A stretch of DNA of 64,000 bases. It comes from Halorientalis sp. IM1011 (GTDB taxonomy: Archaea; Halobacteriota; Halobacteria; Halobacteriales; Haloarculaceae). The position numbers were made by a program, and so were the translations under genes. Below, in pieces: positions 16,855 to 24,719 of the stretch. The first letter of the stretch is position 1. The number at the start of each line of letters is the position of its first letter. The stretch spans positions 2,108,001 to 2,172,000 of the forward strand of contig NZ_CP019067.1 in NCBI RefSeq assembly GCF_001989615.1, in the 5' to 3' direction. A model generated the notes under the pieces. The model was not told where the DNA came from. It did no database searches and was given only the letters and a program-made list of their open reading frames with translations.

Positions 16855-17600
16855 GGGTATTCCCACGCTTCCAGTGCCTGCCGGACCAGGTCGTCCGCCC
16901 GGTCCCGGAACAGGTCGTCGCTGCCGGCGTGCTCGCCGAACTGCCAGTCGCGGACGACGGTCGCCGGCGTGCCGCCGCCGCCCTCGCCGGCCACGAGGTT
17001 GCTCGCTGCCGCGAGTTCGTCGACGACCGACTGGACCGTGACGCCGAGTTCCCGGCCGTCGCGGTCCGCCTCGCCCCGCCAGTCGCGGCTGGCGGGCAAC
17101 CCGGCCCAGCCGACCGCGACGCCCCGCTGGCCGTGCCGGAACGGTCGACCCGACGTGTCCGAGACGATCACCGGCCGATCCAGCGCCTCGGACAGGGCCT
17201 GCGCGCTCGCGCCGGGGTCTTCGGGCAGCAAGAGGAGGTCGGCGTCGGGCACGTTCGACCGGTCGATGCCCGCGTTGACAGTCACGTGGCCGAACTGCGT
17301 CTTGGTGAGCAAGAACGGAGCCGACAGCAACAGCGACTCGCTCTCCTCCAGCACTGCCTGTGCGAACCGGGGGTCTTTCTCCTCGCCGGTCAGGTCCGTC
17401 AGGCGCTCGGCGATCTCGCGGGCGCGTGCGCCCGGTTCGAAATCCGAGAGATCGGCCGTCCGCCCCTCTGCCTTCGAGACGACCGTGCTGGCTACGACCA
17501 CCACGTCGTCGGGCCGGAGCCGGACCTGCCGCTCGATCAGTCCGGCCAGATCGTCGCCCGGCCGGATCTCCGGCAATCCCGGGACCGCGAACACCTCCAT
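16851..17600 (-). CDS. cofE: Coenzyme F420-0:L-glutamate ligase
   Basis: 249 residues, normal length for CofE, which adds gamma-linked glutamates to F420-0 using GTP. Recognisable parts: MEVFAVPGLPEIRPGDDLAGLI, DDVVVVASTVVSKAEGR, the metal-binding VSDTSGRPFRHGQRGVAVGWAGLP near residues 145-170, and VVDELAAASNLVAGEG. It overlaps mer by 4 bp. Two possible boxes lie upstream: a T-run at 17622-17630 giving a leaderless start, and TTTAAGTA near 17688. Confidence 0.93.
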   Translation of the reverse strand: MEVFAVPGLPEIRPGDDLAGLIERQVRLRPDDVVVVASTVVSKAEGRTADLSDFEPGARAREIAERLTDLTGEEKDPRFAQAVLEESESLLLSAPFLLTKTQFGHVTVNAGIDRSNVPDADLLLLPEDPGASAQALSEALDRPVIVSDTSGRPFRHGQRGVAVGWAGLPASRDWRGEADRDGRELGVTVQSVVDELAAASNLVAGEGGGGTPATVVRDWQFGEHAGSDDLFRDRADDLVRQALEAWEYP

Positions 17601-17683
17601 ACCCCCACTGTGGGGTGGCCGACAAAAAGGGACGCGCCACTGGCAAGGTCGGCCACCATCGCCGACGCGCCCACGCCGGTCCC

Positions 17684-17692
17684 TACTTAAAC
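17684..17692 (-). promoter_or_regulatory. TATA-like box for the cofE-mer operon
   Basis: Reads GTTTAAGTA on the minus strand, 84-92 bases before the cofE ATG. It would give a leader of about 60 bases. A T-rich stretch at 17622-17630 is an alternative that would give a leaderless transcript. Confidence 0.4.
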
Positions 17693-17733
17693 TGCCGGAG
17701 GTTTCCGGAATACGTGACGGTTTCCTTTCACGA

Positions 17734-17745
17734 CCGAATATTCGG
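17734..17745. promoter_or_regulatory. Perfect palindrome CCGAATATTCGG
   Basis: A 12-bp perfect palindrome set in the AT-rich region upstream of cofE and next to two TATA-like boxes. It has the form of a dimeric regulator site. No regulator can be named. Confidence 0.4.
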
Positions 17746-17993
17746 CTATTTTTATATACTATATTTAAACTACCGGCTATCGACGCAGGGGTATATATCA
17801 GGTAAAGGCGAATAGTTGAAGTGGCGACGTATCGTCACTCCGAGTGCGGTGACCGATGTGGCGACGACCCCGGACCGGCGATCGCTGTCGGGGTGGATCC
17901 ATCGGTGTGCGTGCCGACGCGGGCGCTCGTGTGGACGGCACCGATCGACGCCGCCGGGAAACGGGTCGCCTTCGGCCACCTGCCCGCTCCCCT

Positions 17994-18104
17994 CCCCTCG
18001 ACTCCCATAGACGTCTCCCAACACCCCCGAACTTCCGTCGAACGCTCCCCCACCACCCCTCGAACTCCCCTACCCATTCCCAACACCACGGGACGCTCCC
18101 CCAC
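17994..18104 (-). repeat. Two imperfect copies of a G-rich unit
   Basis: On the minus strand, copy A (about 18054-18104) and copy B (about 17994-18053) both begin GTGGGGGAGCGT, have GTGTTGGGA and ATGGG inside, and end near CGAGGGG. They lie just downstream of the Abi-alpha-like gene on its sense strand. The many GGG runs could form G-quadruplexes. Confidence 0.55.
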
Positions 18105-18178
18105 ACGCGTTCCCCCTTTCTCACTCTCGGCGTGCTCCCACGAGTCACAGAATCAGTCGTCGGTGTCCCGACCGCCGC

Positions 18179-19825
18179 TCACTCCCGGTCGGAGGGGTCG
18201 CCAGCGTCGAGTGTCTCGCGTGTCGCGTCCTCGGGCATCGCCGGCCGGTCGGGCACCTCGCGTGACGCGGGCGCTTCGGGCGTCTCGTAGACGCCGGCGG
18301 CCGTTTCGACGACGACCTCGATGGGGAGCACTTCCCGACAGAAGTCGACGCCGAACGGTGTCAGGTGGATGCTCCGCCGGATCAGTTTGGCGCGTTTGGC
18401 CTCCTCGATGGCCTCCTGGACGTCGGGCTGGGCCTGCAGTATCTGGTACTCGTTGAGGTCCTCGACCGGTTCGTCCGAGAACCAGATCAGGCCCAGTCGC
18501 TTGAGGTTGTTCAGGTAGGCGTGGACCCGGTCGAGGTGCTGACAGCCCGCCTCGTTGCCGATCATCGTCATCCCGGCCGCCACGAGTTCCGAACTGATCG
18601 GCACCCACCCCACGTCCCGCACGTCCATCGAGGGCTGGCGACCTTCGGTAGCGAGGAGTCGGAGGATGCGCACCTCGTCCGGCGCGATCTGGTCGAGGAT
18701 CGACGCGTAGGCCGGGTGGACTTCCTCGACGTAGTCCACGTCGGCCGAAGCCTCCATCAGGCGCGCCCCGCGGCGCTGGAGTCGGTCTTTGTCGGCCGGG
18801 AGCGACGTGGTCGTCCGCTCCACGTCCGTCTCGTCGTTCTCGACGGGCGTGTCGACGCCGAGGCGATCCAGTTCGTCGAGCGTGATCGACCGCACTTCCT
18901 CGACCATGTCGACCATCGACTCCGAGGTGGCCGCGGCCCGAACCAGCCGCGGGCCGGTCCGCACGCCCGACCGGACGGAGTAGCCCGACGATCGCTGGAG
19001 CGCGGCCGCCCCGATCCGGGCGACCCGGAACGAGTCGTCGAGGTCGCCGGCCGTCGAGAGCGCCGGGTGGTCGTCCCCGTCGAGGTCCGGCGGCGAGAAC
19101 TTGTCCTCGTCCGCCCCGTCCGGGGCGAGCAGGTGAGACATGACCGAATCGACCGACGCGAGCGCGTCCCCCGAGTCGGTCGCCGGGTCCGCCATGTCGG
19201 CGACGGCGTCGTCGAGCGAGGTCACCAGTTCGTCGGTGTCGACCGACGGGTCCAGCAGGCTCGTGACCGTCGAGTCCAGCGTCGAGAGCACCTCCTCGGA
19301 GTCGTCCGACGGGTCGGTCAGCGTCGCGAGCGCGGCGTCGAACATCGTGAACGCCTCCTCGACTCCCTCCTGGGCGACGGTCGGATCCGTCATCGCCGAT
19401 TCCAGTACCGAGAGGACGCCGTCGGTCTCGGTCGCCGACGCGCCCGCCGGGTCGACGATGGCCGTGTTCAGCACCGACAGGGCCTCCTCGGTGGCGTCGG
19501 GGTCGGCCGGATCGACGACCGCCGACTCGAGCACCGAGAGGAGGCGCTCGGTCTCGCCCGGATCGAGCGGCGTCGGCGTGACGATGGACGCTTCCAGCAC
19601 GTCGAGCAACTGGTCGACCTGCTCCCGTCCGAGGTCGCGCTCGTCGGTGGCCACCCCGAGGATGTCGAACAGGCGCACGACCGAGGACGGATCGAGCGCG
19701 TCGCCGGTGTCGGCGTCGGCGGTCCCCTCGGTTTCGCGTGCGATCTCTGATACCCAGTCGGCGCTGTCCCCACCGTCCGGTTCGGTGTCGCCCGGTTTCC
19801 GTTCGCCGTCGTCGAATTCGCTCAT
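18179..19825 (-). CDS. Repeat protein with C-terminal Abi-alpha-like (DUF4393) domain
   Basis: 548 residues. Residues 70-237 hold about eight units of roughly 22 residues, each like LLSVLESAVVDPADPDATEE. A linker carries SGYSVRSGVRTGPRLVRAA. Residues about 345-503 match my recollection of DUF4393/Abi-alpha: RLMEASADVDYVEEVHPAYA, ILDQIAPDEVRILRLLA, HAYLNNLKRLGLIWFS, and the ending RRSIHLTPFGVDFCREVLP. Some DUF4393 members were named for abortive phage infection; the mechanism is unclear. Its ATG overlaps the DUF445 stop, so a membrane complex is plausible. Confidence 0.72.
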   Translation of the reverse strand: MSEFDDGERKPGDTEPDGGDSADWVSEIARETEGTADADTGDALDPSSVVRLFDILGVATDERDLGREQVDQLLDVLEASIVTPTPLDPGETERLLSVLESAVVDPADPDATEEALSVLNTAIVDPAGASATETDGVLSVLESAMTDPTVAQEGVEEAFTMFDAALATLTDPSDDSEEVLSTLDSTVTSLLDPSVDTDELVTSLDDAVADMADPATDSGDALASVDSVMSHLLAPDGADEDKFSPPDLDGDDHPALSTAGDLDDSFRVARIGAAALQRSSGYSVRSGVRTGPRLVRAAATSESMVDMVEEVRSITLDELDRLGVDTPVENDETDVERTTTSLPADKDRLQRRGARLMEASADVDYVEEVHPAYASILDQIAPDEVRILRLLATEGRQPSMDVRDVGWVPISSELVAAGMTMIGNEAGCQHLDRVHAYLNNLKRLGLIWFSDEPVEDLNEYQILQAQPDVQEAIEEAKRAKLIRRSIHLTPFGVDFCREVLPIEVVVETAAGVYETPEAPASREVPDRPAMPEDATRETLDAGDPSDRE

Positions 19826-21132
19826 ACTGTGGTCACCACCAGCAGCTGAACCCACCCTGCGACGAACCCGAGGGCCGCCCCGATACCGATGAGCAGCCAC
19901 TCGTCTTCCTTGAAAGCAGAACGCAGCGTCATGGTAAAGTCTTGTGGGGGTAACTCCTGCATTCGGCTCGCGATCAGTTCCTTGACCGGCACCGCCCGCT
20001 CGCGGTTGAACTCCTCGTCTTTGAGCGGTTCGAGGGTGTACTCGACCCCCTCCGTCGCCAGCGCGTCGCGGATCTCCTCGTAGCGCCTGTCACCGGTCGC
20101 GACGCGGACGACCGGTGCGGCCATCCCCAGCGCCTCGTCCAGCGTGGGGCGAATCGCCTCCTCGATCAGCCGCCGCGTCCGGTCGGATCGCTTCCCGTAC
20201 AGCAGGTTCTGCGCGACGTTCTCGACGGTGATGATCTCTTCGGCGACGATCTGACCGTACCGTTCGGCGACCTCCTCCTGACGCTGGATAAAGAGTCCCT
20301 GGAGAGTGAACGGGCCGATCTCGATCGGCTCCTGGGGGTTGAAGATCGCCTTGATCGCGATGTAGTTGGTGAAATACCCCACGAACACGCCCGACATCGG
20401 GAGCACCCACCAGGCCCCGTCGAAAAACAGGTACAGCGGGATCGAAAACACGCCAAGCAGGGTTCCGAAGTAAAACCCGGAGTTGACGAGGAAAGATAGC
20501 TCCTCTTCGCCGACCTCCAGAAACATCCGGTTGAGGAGTTCGGGATGGTTGTCGAGGTAGTCGATGACCATCAGCTTGAGGCTCAACACCTCGTCGATGT
20601 GCTCGGCGGTGGTCTGCATGATCCGCTCGGTCACCGCCGGCAGTTCCTGTTCGACCTGGGTGTGAATGAACTGCTGAACCCCGTCGGGGATGCTGTTCCA
20701 CATGACCGGCTCCTTCTTCGAGAGCAGGTCGTCGATGTACGTGTGCACGTTCTCACGCGACTGGGCGACCATGTGCTGGGCGATCCGGTCGGGATCGAGC
20801 CGTTCGTAAAACTCCTTCTGGTTGGCGATCTTCGCGATGGAGGAGTCGTACGCGACGCTGCCCATCTTCGCCGACCGCGATGGGATGATCCCCTGCCAGC
20901 CGACCTTCCCCTCCAGGATACCCGGGATCTGCTGGATCTTCATCGGGAGCATCGGGGCCAGTTGCTTCAGCCCGGGGACTCTGACCCCGCGGAACTCCAG
21001 TGGGTAGAAGAGCAGTCGGATCCCGACCCAGTTGGTGATGTAGCCGATGATGCCGGTGATCGGTGGGATCAGTATCAGATTCCACTGGAGCGGTGGGAGC
21101 GACGCCAGCACGGAGTCGAGCGCGGGGATCAT
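19822..21132 (-). CDS. DUF445 membrane protein
   Basis: 436 residues. An N-terminal helix (about 15-35) runs into GYITNWVGIRLLFYPLEFRGV, and a second such motif appears near residue 250: GVFVGYFTNYIAIKAIFNPQEP, the paired G-x-x-TN motifs of DUF445. Between them is a long soluble helical region, and a last helix closes the C-terminus (WLLIGIGAALGFVAGWVQLLVV). Function unknown. It overlaps the Abi-alpha-like gene by 4 bp and follows the coiled-coil gene by about 205 bp. Confidence 0.88.
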   Translation of the reverse strand: MIPALDSVLASLPPLQWNLILIPPITGIIGYITNWVGIRLLFYPLEFRGVRVPGLKQLAPMLPMKIQQIPGILEGKVGWQGIIPSRSAKMGSVAYDSSIAKIANQKEFYERLDPDRIAQHMVAQSRENVHTYIDDLLSKKEPVMWNSIPDGVQQFIHTQVEQELPAVTERIMQTTAEHIDEVLSLKLMVIDYLDNHPELLNRMFLEVGEEELSFLVNSGFYFGTLLGVFSIPLYLFFDGAWWVLPMSGVFVGYFTNYIAIKAIFNPQEPIEIGPFTLQGLFIQRQEEVAERYGQIVAEEIITVENVAQNLLYGKRSDRTRRLIEEAIRPTLDEALGMAAPVVRVATGDRRYEEIRDALATEGVEYTLEPLKDEEFNRERAVPVKELIASRMQELPPQDFTMTLRSAFKEDEWLLIGIGAALGFVAGWVQLLVVTTV

Positions 21133-21337
21133 ACTGTGTCACCCGCGGCTCTCGGGCCGGATCGAGCGACTCCGATACTGGCTGTGCCGTCCGATACACC
21201 ACCGACTCCCGGTCCCCCTGGTACTCCCCCACATCCGTCTCGTGCCGGCATCATCTCTCTGGACGTACGTGAAACCCGTGCATCCGCGCTCCCCCTTCGT
21301 TCGGAAACGATGCGGCGCGATGCCGCCGACTCGCCGG

Positions 21338-22006
21338 TTACGCCTCGGCGGTATCGTCGTCGCTGTCGGCACCGACCTCGTCGGGCAGTTCCTCGAACTG
21401 CTCCTGGAGGTCGTCGACCTGCTCACGGTAGCGGTCGATCTGGTCGCCCAAGGCTTCCTCGAACTCCTCGGCCTGCTCCTCGAAGCGGCCGCCGAGGTCC
21501 TCGGCCTGCTCGCTGACCTCGTCCTGGAGTTCCTCGAACTGGTCGACGAGCTCGTCGAGGGCGTCAATGGTCTGCTGTTCGGCCGTCTCGTTGGCCTCGA
21601 TCAGGACCTCGAACTGCTTGTCGATAATCTCGAGAGTCTGGTCGAGCTGTTCCTCGTAGAGGTCCAGCGTCTGCTCGTAGTTCTCGTCGATGTTGTCGAG
21701 TGCCTGCTCGTGCTGGTCCAGCAGTTCCTCGAAGCCCTCGTCGACGGCATCGCGGATGTCCTGAACGGTATCCTCGCCCTGCTCGGGCGTGGCGTTCTCG
21801 ACCGTGTCGAGCAACTGGTCGATGGTGTCCTGGACGAACTTGACGGTGTCCTGCTGGGCCTTCTTCTGGTCGCCGATGGTCCCGTGCAGGGACTCGTTGG
21901 CCGCCTTCGGGACCTTGAGCGTCTGCTCGATGACGTCCTGTCCCGTTTCGATCGTCCGACGCTGCACCTCGAAGACCGTGCTGATCGGTGAGTTGTCGTC
22001 GCTCAT
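21338..22006 (-). CDS. Acidic coiled-coil protein, phasin-like
   Basis: 222 residues. It starts MSDDNSPISTVFEVQRRTIE and continues as an almost unbroken heptad helix, for example EQALDNIDENYEQTLDLYEEQ and EEQLDQTLEIIDKQFEVLIEA. The end is Asp-rich. The N-terminal part recalls haloarchaeal phasins that coat polyhydroxyalkanoate granules, but no pha genes are near, so the name is tentative. A strong GGAGGT site precedes the ATG. It lies upstream of DUF445 on the same strand and may belong to that group. Confidence 0.75.
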   Translation of the reverse strand: MSDDNSPISTVFEVQRRTIETGQDVIEQTLKVPKAANESLHGTIGDQKKAQQDTVKFVQDTIDQLLDTVENATPEQGEDTVQDIRDAVDEGFEELLDQHEQALDNIDENYEQTLDLYEEQLDQTLEIIDKQFEVLIEANETAEQQTIDALDELVDQFEELQDEVSEQAEDLGGRFEEQAEEFEEALGDQIDRYREQVDDLQEQFEELPDEVGADSDDDTAEA

Positions 22007-22357
22007 TGTGTTACCTCCAATCTGTCGCTGGTTGCTACCGGAATGCCGGACCGGCGTCGCCGACAGTTTCGTCGCTGGGGACGTCCACCGTCTCTCCCCC
22101 CACGGGAGCCCGGAATACCGACCGGCCGCCAGTGATCCTGACGTCGGTCGCTCCACGTCCCCGTCACGACTGACGGTCGTCCCGGGCGAGACGGACTCCA
22201 CTCGATTCTACTAACCCCGTCCAACATTCCCTGTACACGTTCAGGTTGGTTTCTTTTCCATATTTAGTTGGTGCCATAAATGTGGGCTCCATTAAATACC
22301 CTGTCAGGGACCAACACACGCGGTTTGCGGGGTTTGTTTCCCACGACGGAGAAAACG
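22007..22357. other. 351-bp intergenic stretch with AT-rich promoter region
   Basis: Upstream of the leftward coiled-coil gene and downstream of the leftward phosphoesterase gene. An AT-rich segment at about 22250-22300 holds TATA-like boxes (CATATTTAGTTGG, ATTAAATACC) and the near-palindrome CCCTG-T-CAGGG at 22301-22311. I see no gene. Confidence 0.55.
22013..22018 (-). promoter_or_regulatory. Strong Shine-Dalgarno site GGAGGT
   Basis: GGAGGT lies 6 bases before the ATG of the coiled-coil gene on the minus strand. Most single genes here look leaderless, so a full SD site implies a transcript with a real 5' leader and possibly high expression. Confidence 0.65.
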
Positions 22358-22855
22358 TCACCGGTCGCGTTCGTGAACCGAAACGGTGAGGTCGCCGTCC
22401 TCGACAGTGACAGTCAGCATCGTGACCGTCGTCGCAGGCGGTGCGCCGGTCGCGCTCCCGGGATTGAGCAGCCTGAGGCCGTCGACAGTCGTGTCCAGTA
22501 CTCTGTGGGTGTGGCCGGCGACACCGACGGTCGGCCCGGAACCGGCGTGTTCGCGGACGGTCTCGGCGACGCGGTCCTCGTATCCGACCGGACTCCCGGT
22601 GCCGTGGGTGACGACGAACTCGACGCCCTCCAGCGTCACGGTCTCGACGGTGGGTAAGCCGAGATTCACGTCTGTGTTCCCCGAGACAGCCGTCAGGTCG
22701 CTCGCGAGGTCCTCGACGGTCGCGAGCGCGTCCGCGGAGTCGAAGTCACCGGCGTGGACGACGTGATCCGCCGCGCGCAGTTCGTCGCGGACCCAGTCGG
22801 GGATCCGAGCGATCCGGGAGGGGACGTGCGTGTCGCTGACGATGGCGACCTCCAT
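22358..22855 (-). CDS. YfcE/MJ0936-type metallophosphoesterase
   Basis: 165 residues from MEVAIVSDTHVPSR. Metal-binding motifs: DTH near residue 8, GDFDS, GNTD, and THGTG with GHTHR near residues 130-140. Family members hydrolyse phosphodiesters. It is divergent from the NUDIX-eIF2B gene, with 78 bp between the two starts. A TTG or GTG start further upstream is possible but would enter that region. Confidence 0.9.
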   Translation of the reverse strand: MEVAIVSDTHVPSRIARIPDWVRDELRAADHVVHAGDFDSADALATVEDLASDLTAVSGNTDVNLGLPTVETVTLEGVEFVVTHGTGSPVGYEDRVAETVREHAGSGPTVGVAGHTHRVLDTTVDGLRLLNPGSATGAPPATTVTMLTVTVEDGDLTVSVHERDR

Positions 22856-22933
22856 ACCGTCGACTCGAACCGGGATCGACAAAAACCGTCCCGTCGGGCG
22901 CAGGCTTTTGCTCGTTCAGACGCCACTGCCACC

Positions 22934-24220
22934 ATGGACGAGACGCCGGTCGTCACCTGCTTCCTGCGCAACCGGGGGGACGTGCTCCTCCTCAGCCGGA
23001 GCGAGGCCGTCGGCTCCTACACCGGCCGGTGGGGCGGCGTCGCCGGACACGTCGCCCGCGAGGACGAACCCGCGACCGATCCCGACTCCACGCCAGACGC
23101 GGCCGCCCGCCGCGAGATCGACGAGGAGACCGGCCTCGCCGACGCCGTCACGCTCGTCCGCCGCGGCGACCCGTTCCCCGTCGAGGACGCGGATCTCGAT
23201 CGGCGCTGGCTGGTTCACCCGTACCTCTTCGACTGCACGTCGCGTGACGTGACCCTCGACGACGAGACGACCGACTGTGAGTGGGTCCCGCCGACCGAGA
23301 TCTTGCGCCGCCGGACGGTGCCGCAACTCTGGACTTCCTACGACCGGGTGCGCCCGACCGTCGACACCGTCGCAGACGACCGCGACCACGGATCGGCGTA
23401 CCTCTCCGTGCGCGCGCTGGAAGTCCTCCGCGACGACGCCGCCCTCGCCACAGAGCGCGACGCCGGCGACTGGGGCTCCCTCGCGGATCGCGCCCGCGAC
23501 CTGCTGGCCGCCCGGCCCTCGATGACCGTCGTTCGCAACCGCGTCAACCGGGTGCTGCACGACGCCGACGAGCGAACGCCGTCCGCAGTCGAAGGATCTG
23601 CCCACGAGGGAATCGAAGCGGCGCTCGCCGCCGACGACACCGCTGCCGACCGCGCCGCCGAGCGGGTGGCGGGCGAGGCCCTCGTCACGCTCTCGCGGTC
23701 GGGGACCGTCGAGGGCACGCTGTCCTCGGCCGATCCCGAGCGCCTGCTGGTCGCCGAATCCCGGCCCGGTGGGGAGGGCGTCGGCGTCGCAGAGCGCCGG
23801 GCCGAGGCCGGCGACGACGTGACACTTGCCCCGGACGCGGCGCTCCCCTGGCTCCTGGCCGAGGGGGATTACGACGCCGCGCTGGTCGGTGCCGACACAG
23901 TCCTCGCGGACGGGCGCGTGGTCAACAAAGTCGGAACGCGCGCGCTCGCGCTCGCCGCCGAACGCGAACACGTACCCCTGTACGTCGTCGCGGCTCGGGA
24001 CAAGATCAGTCCGGGAACCGACCTCCACCTCGAACCGGCCGATCCGGCGACGGTCTACGACGGCGACGCCGACCTGTCTGTCGCGGCCCCGCTGTTCGAC
24101 GTGACGCCGCCGGAGCTGGTAACCGGCCTCCTCACCGAGGACGGCCCACTCGACCCTGCCGAGATCGGGTCGGTCGCCGACGACCACCGCGAGCTGGCCG
24201 ACTGGAACGCAAAGGCTTAG
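22934..24220 (+). CDS. Fusion of NUDIX hydrolase and eIF2B/ribose-1,5-bisphosphate isomerase-like domain
   Basis: 428 residues. Residues 1-135 are a NUDIX domain: GRWGGVAGHVA, then the box with AAARREIDEETGLADA. Residues about 170-428 resemble eIF2B alpha-type proteins: the conserved acidic GADTVLADGRVVNKVGTRALALAAEREHVPLYVVAARDKI near the C-terminus is the hallmark. This group includes archaeal ribose-1,5-bisphosphate isomerases and methylthioribose-1-phosphate isomerases. The fusion suggests removal or conversion of a nucleotide-derived sugar phosphate, which is inference. Confidence 0.85.
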   Translation: MDETPVVTCFLRNRGDVLLLSRSEAVGSYTGRWGGVAGHVAREDEPATDPDSTPDAAARREIDEETGLADAVTLVRRGDPFPVEDADLDRRWLVHPYLFDCTSRDVTLDDETTDCEWVPPTEILRRRTVPQLWTSYDRVRPTVDTVADDRDHGSAYLSVRALEVLRDDAALATERDAGDWGSLADRARDLLAARPSMTVVRNRVNRVLHDADERTPSAVEGSAHEGIEAALAADDTAADRAAERVAGEALVTLSRSGTVEGTLSSADPERLLVAESRPGGEGVGVAERRAEAGDDVTLAPDAALPWLLAEGDYDAALVGADTVLADGRVVNKVGTRALALAAEREHVPLYVVAARDKISPGTDLHLEPADPATVYDGDADLSVAAPLFDVTPPELVTGLLTEDGPLDPAEIGSVADDHRELADWNAKA

Positions 24221-24421
24221 CCGCGCGGTCGGATACGCTCACCCGGGCGGCAGTGACGAAGGGTTACCCCCTCCGAGCCCCGTGTGACGAGAGATTTTCT
24301 CCGAGCCGCCCGTTCCGACTCGCCCAGCGACGACCATGTGTCGCGCTGGCATTGGTATGCGATTAAGGTGATACGCCCGCCCCTCTCACGTCCGGCGGTT
24401 TCACACGTAAAAGGGGCTATC

Positions 24422-24431
24422 CCTATATAGG
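24422..24431 (+). promoter_or_regulatory. TATA-like palindrome CCTATATAGG
   Basis: A perfect 10-bp palindrome with a TATA core. It would start transcription near 24453, giving the zinc-ribbon mRNA a leader of about 78 bases. CGTACGTACG follows 7 bases on and may be an operator. Confidence 0.5.
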
Positions 24432-24478
24432 ACGTGATCGTACGTACGGGTACGGGACAGCGGTTCGCGCACGGGGAG

Positions 24479-24504
24479 CGCGGCCGGGCGGGGAGCCGGC
24501 CGCG
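24479..24504 (+). promoter_or_regulatory. GC-rich hairpin in the 5' leader
   Basis: CGCGGCCGG (24479-24487) pairs with CCGGCCGCG (24496-24504) across GCGGGGAG. It ends 26 bases before the ATG of the zinc-ribbon gene and could regulate translation. Confidence 0.4.
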
Positions 24505-24530
24505 AGCGCGACTGCTGACCGGAGTGAACC

Positions 24531-24692
24531 ATGCTACAGCACAAATCGACACCGGAGACGGAGCGACTGGGGAGCGACCACGACAGGGTAGCGACACACG
24601 TCTCGTCCTGTCCGACCTGCGAATCGACCGTCGTCGACGGGCAGGGCGTGCTCGCCTGTACCGACTGTGACTGGGCCGGTATCGTCGGCTGA
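24531..24692 (+). CDS. Small zinc-ribbon protein, 53 residues
   Basis: Starts MLQHKSTPETERLGSDHD and ends in a ribbon with two CxxC pairs: SCPTCEST and ACTDCDWAGIVG. Haloarchaea encode many one-domain zinc-ribbon proteins of this size; a few affect motility or biofilm, most are unstudied. The gene has an unusually long leader region with palindromes and a hairpin. It converges on the Bat-type regulator gene. Confidence 0.75.
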   Translation: MLQHKSTPETERLGSDHDRVATHVSSCPTCESTVVDGQGVLACTDCDWAGIVG

Positions 24693-24719
24693 TCCGGCCG
24701 TCGGCCGACGGACACCGGC

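Larger units (their letters stand above)
17601..18178. other. 578-bp intergenic stretch with TATA clusters, palindrome and G-rich repeats
   Basis: Contains AT-rich promoter-like boxes on both strands (17684-17692, 17749-17772, 17790-17798), the 12-bp palindrome CCGAATATTCGG at 17734-17745, and from about 17994 to 18104 two imperfect copies of a unit that is G-rich on the minus strand. A GTG frame starting at 17821, about 27 bases after a TATATAT box, shows haloarchaeal codon use for roughly 60 codons before running into the repeats. No confident gene. Confidence 0.6.
24221..24530 (+). other. 310-bp intergenic stretch upstream of a small zinc-ribbon gene
   Basis: No confident gene. It contains two 10-bp palindromes, CCTATATAGG (24422-24431, also a TATA-like box) and CGTACGTACG (24439-24448), then a 9-bp GC hairpin (24479-24504) ending 26 bases before the next ATG. 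Confidence 0.55.
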
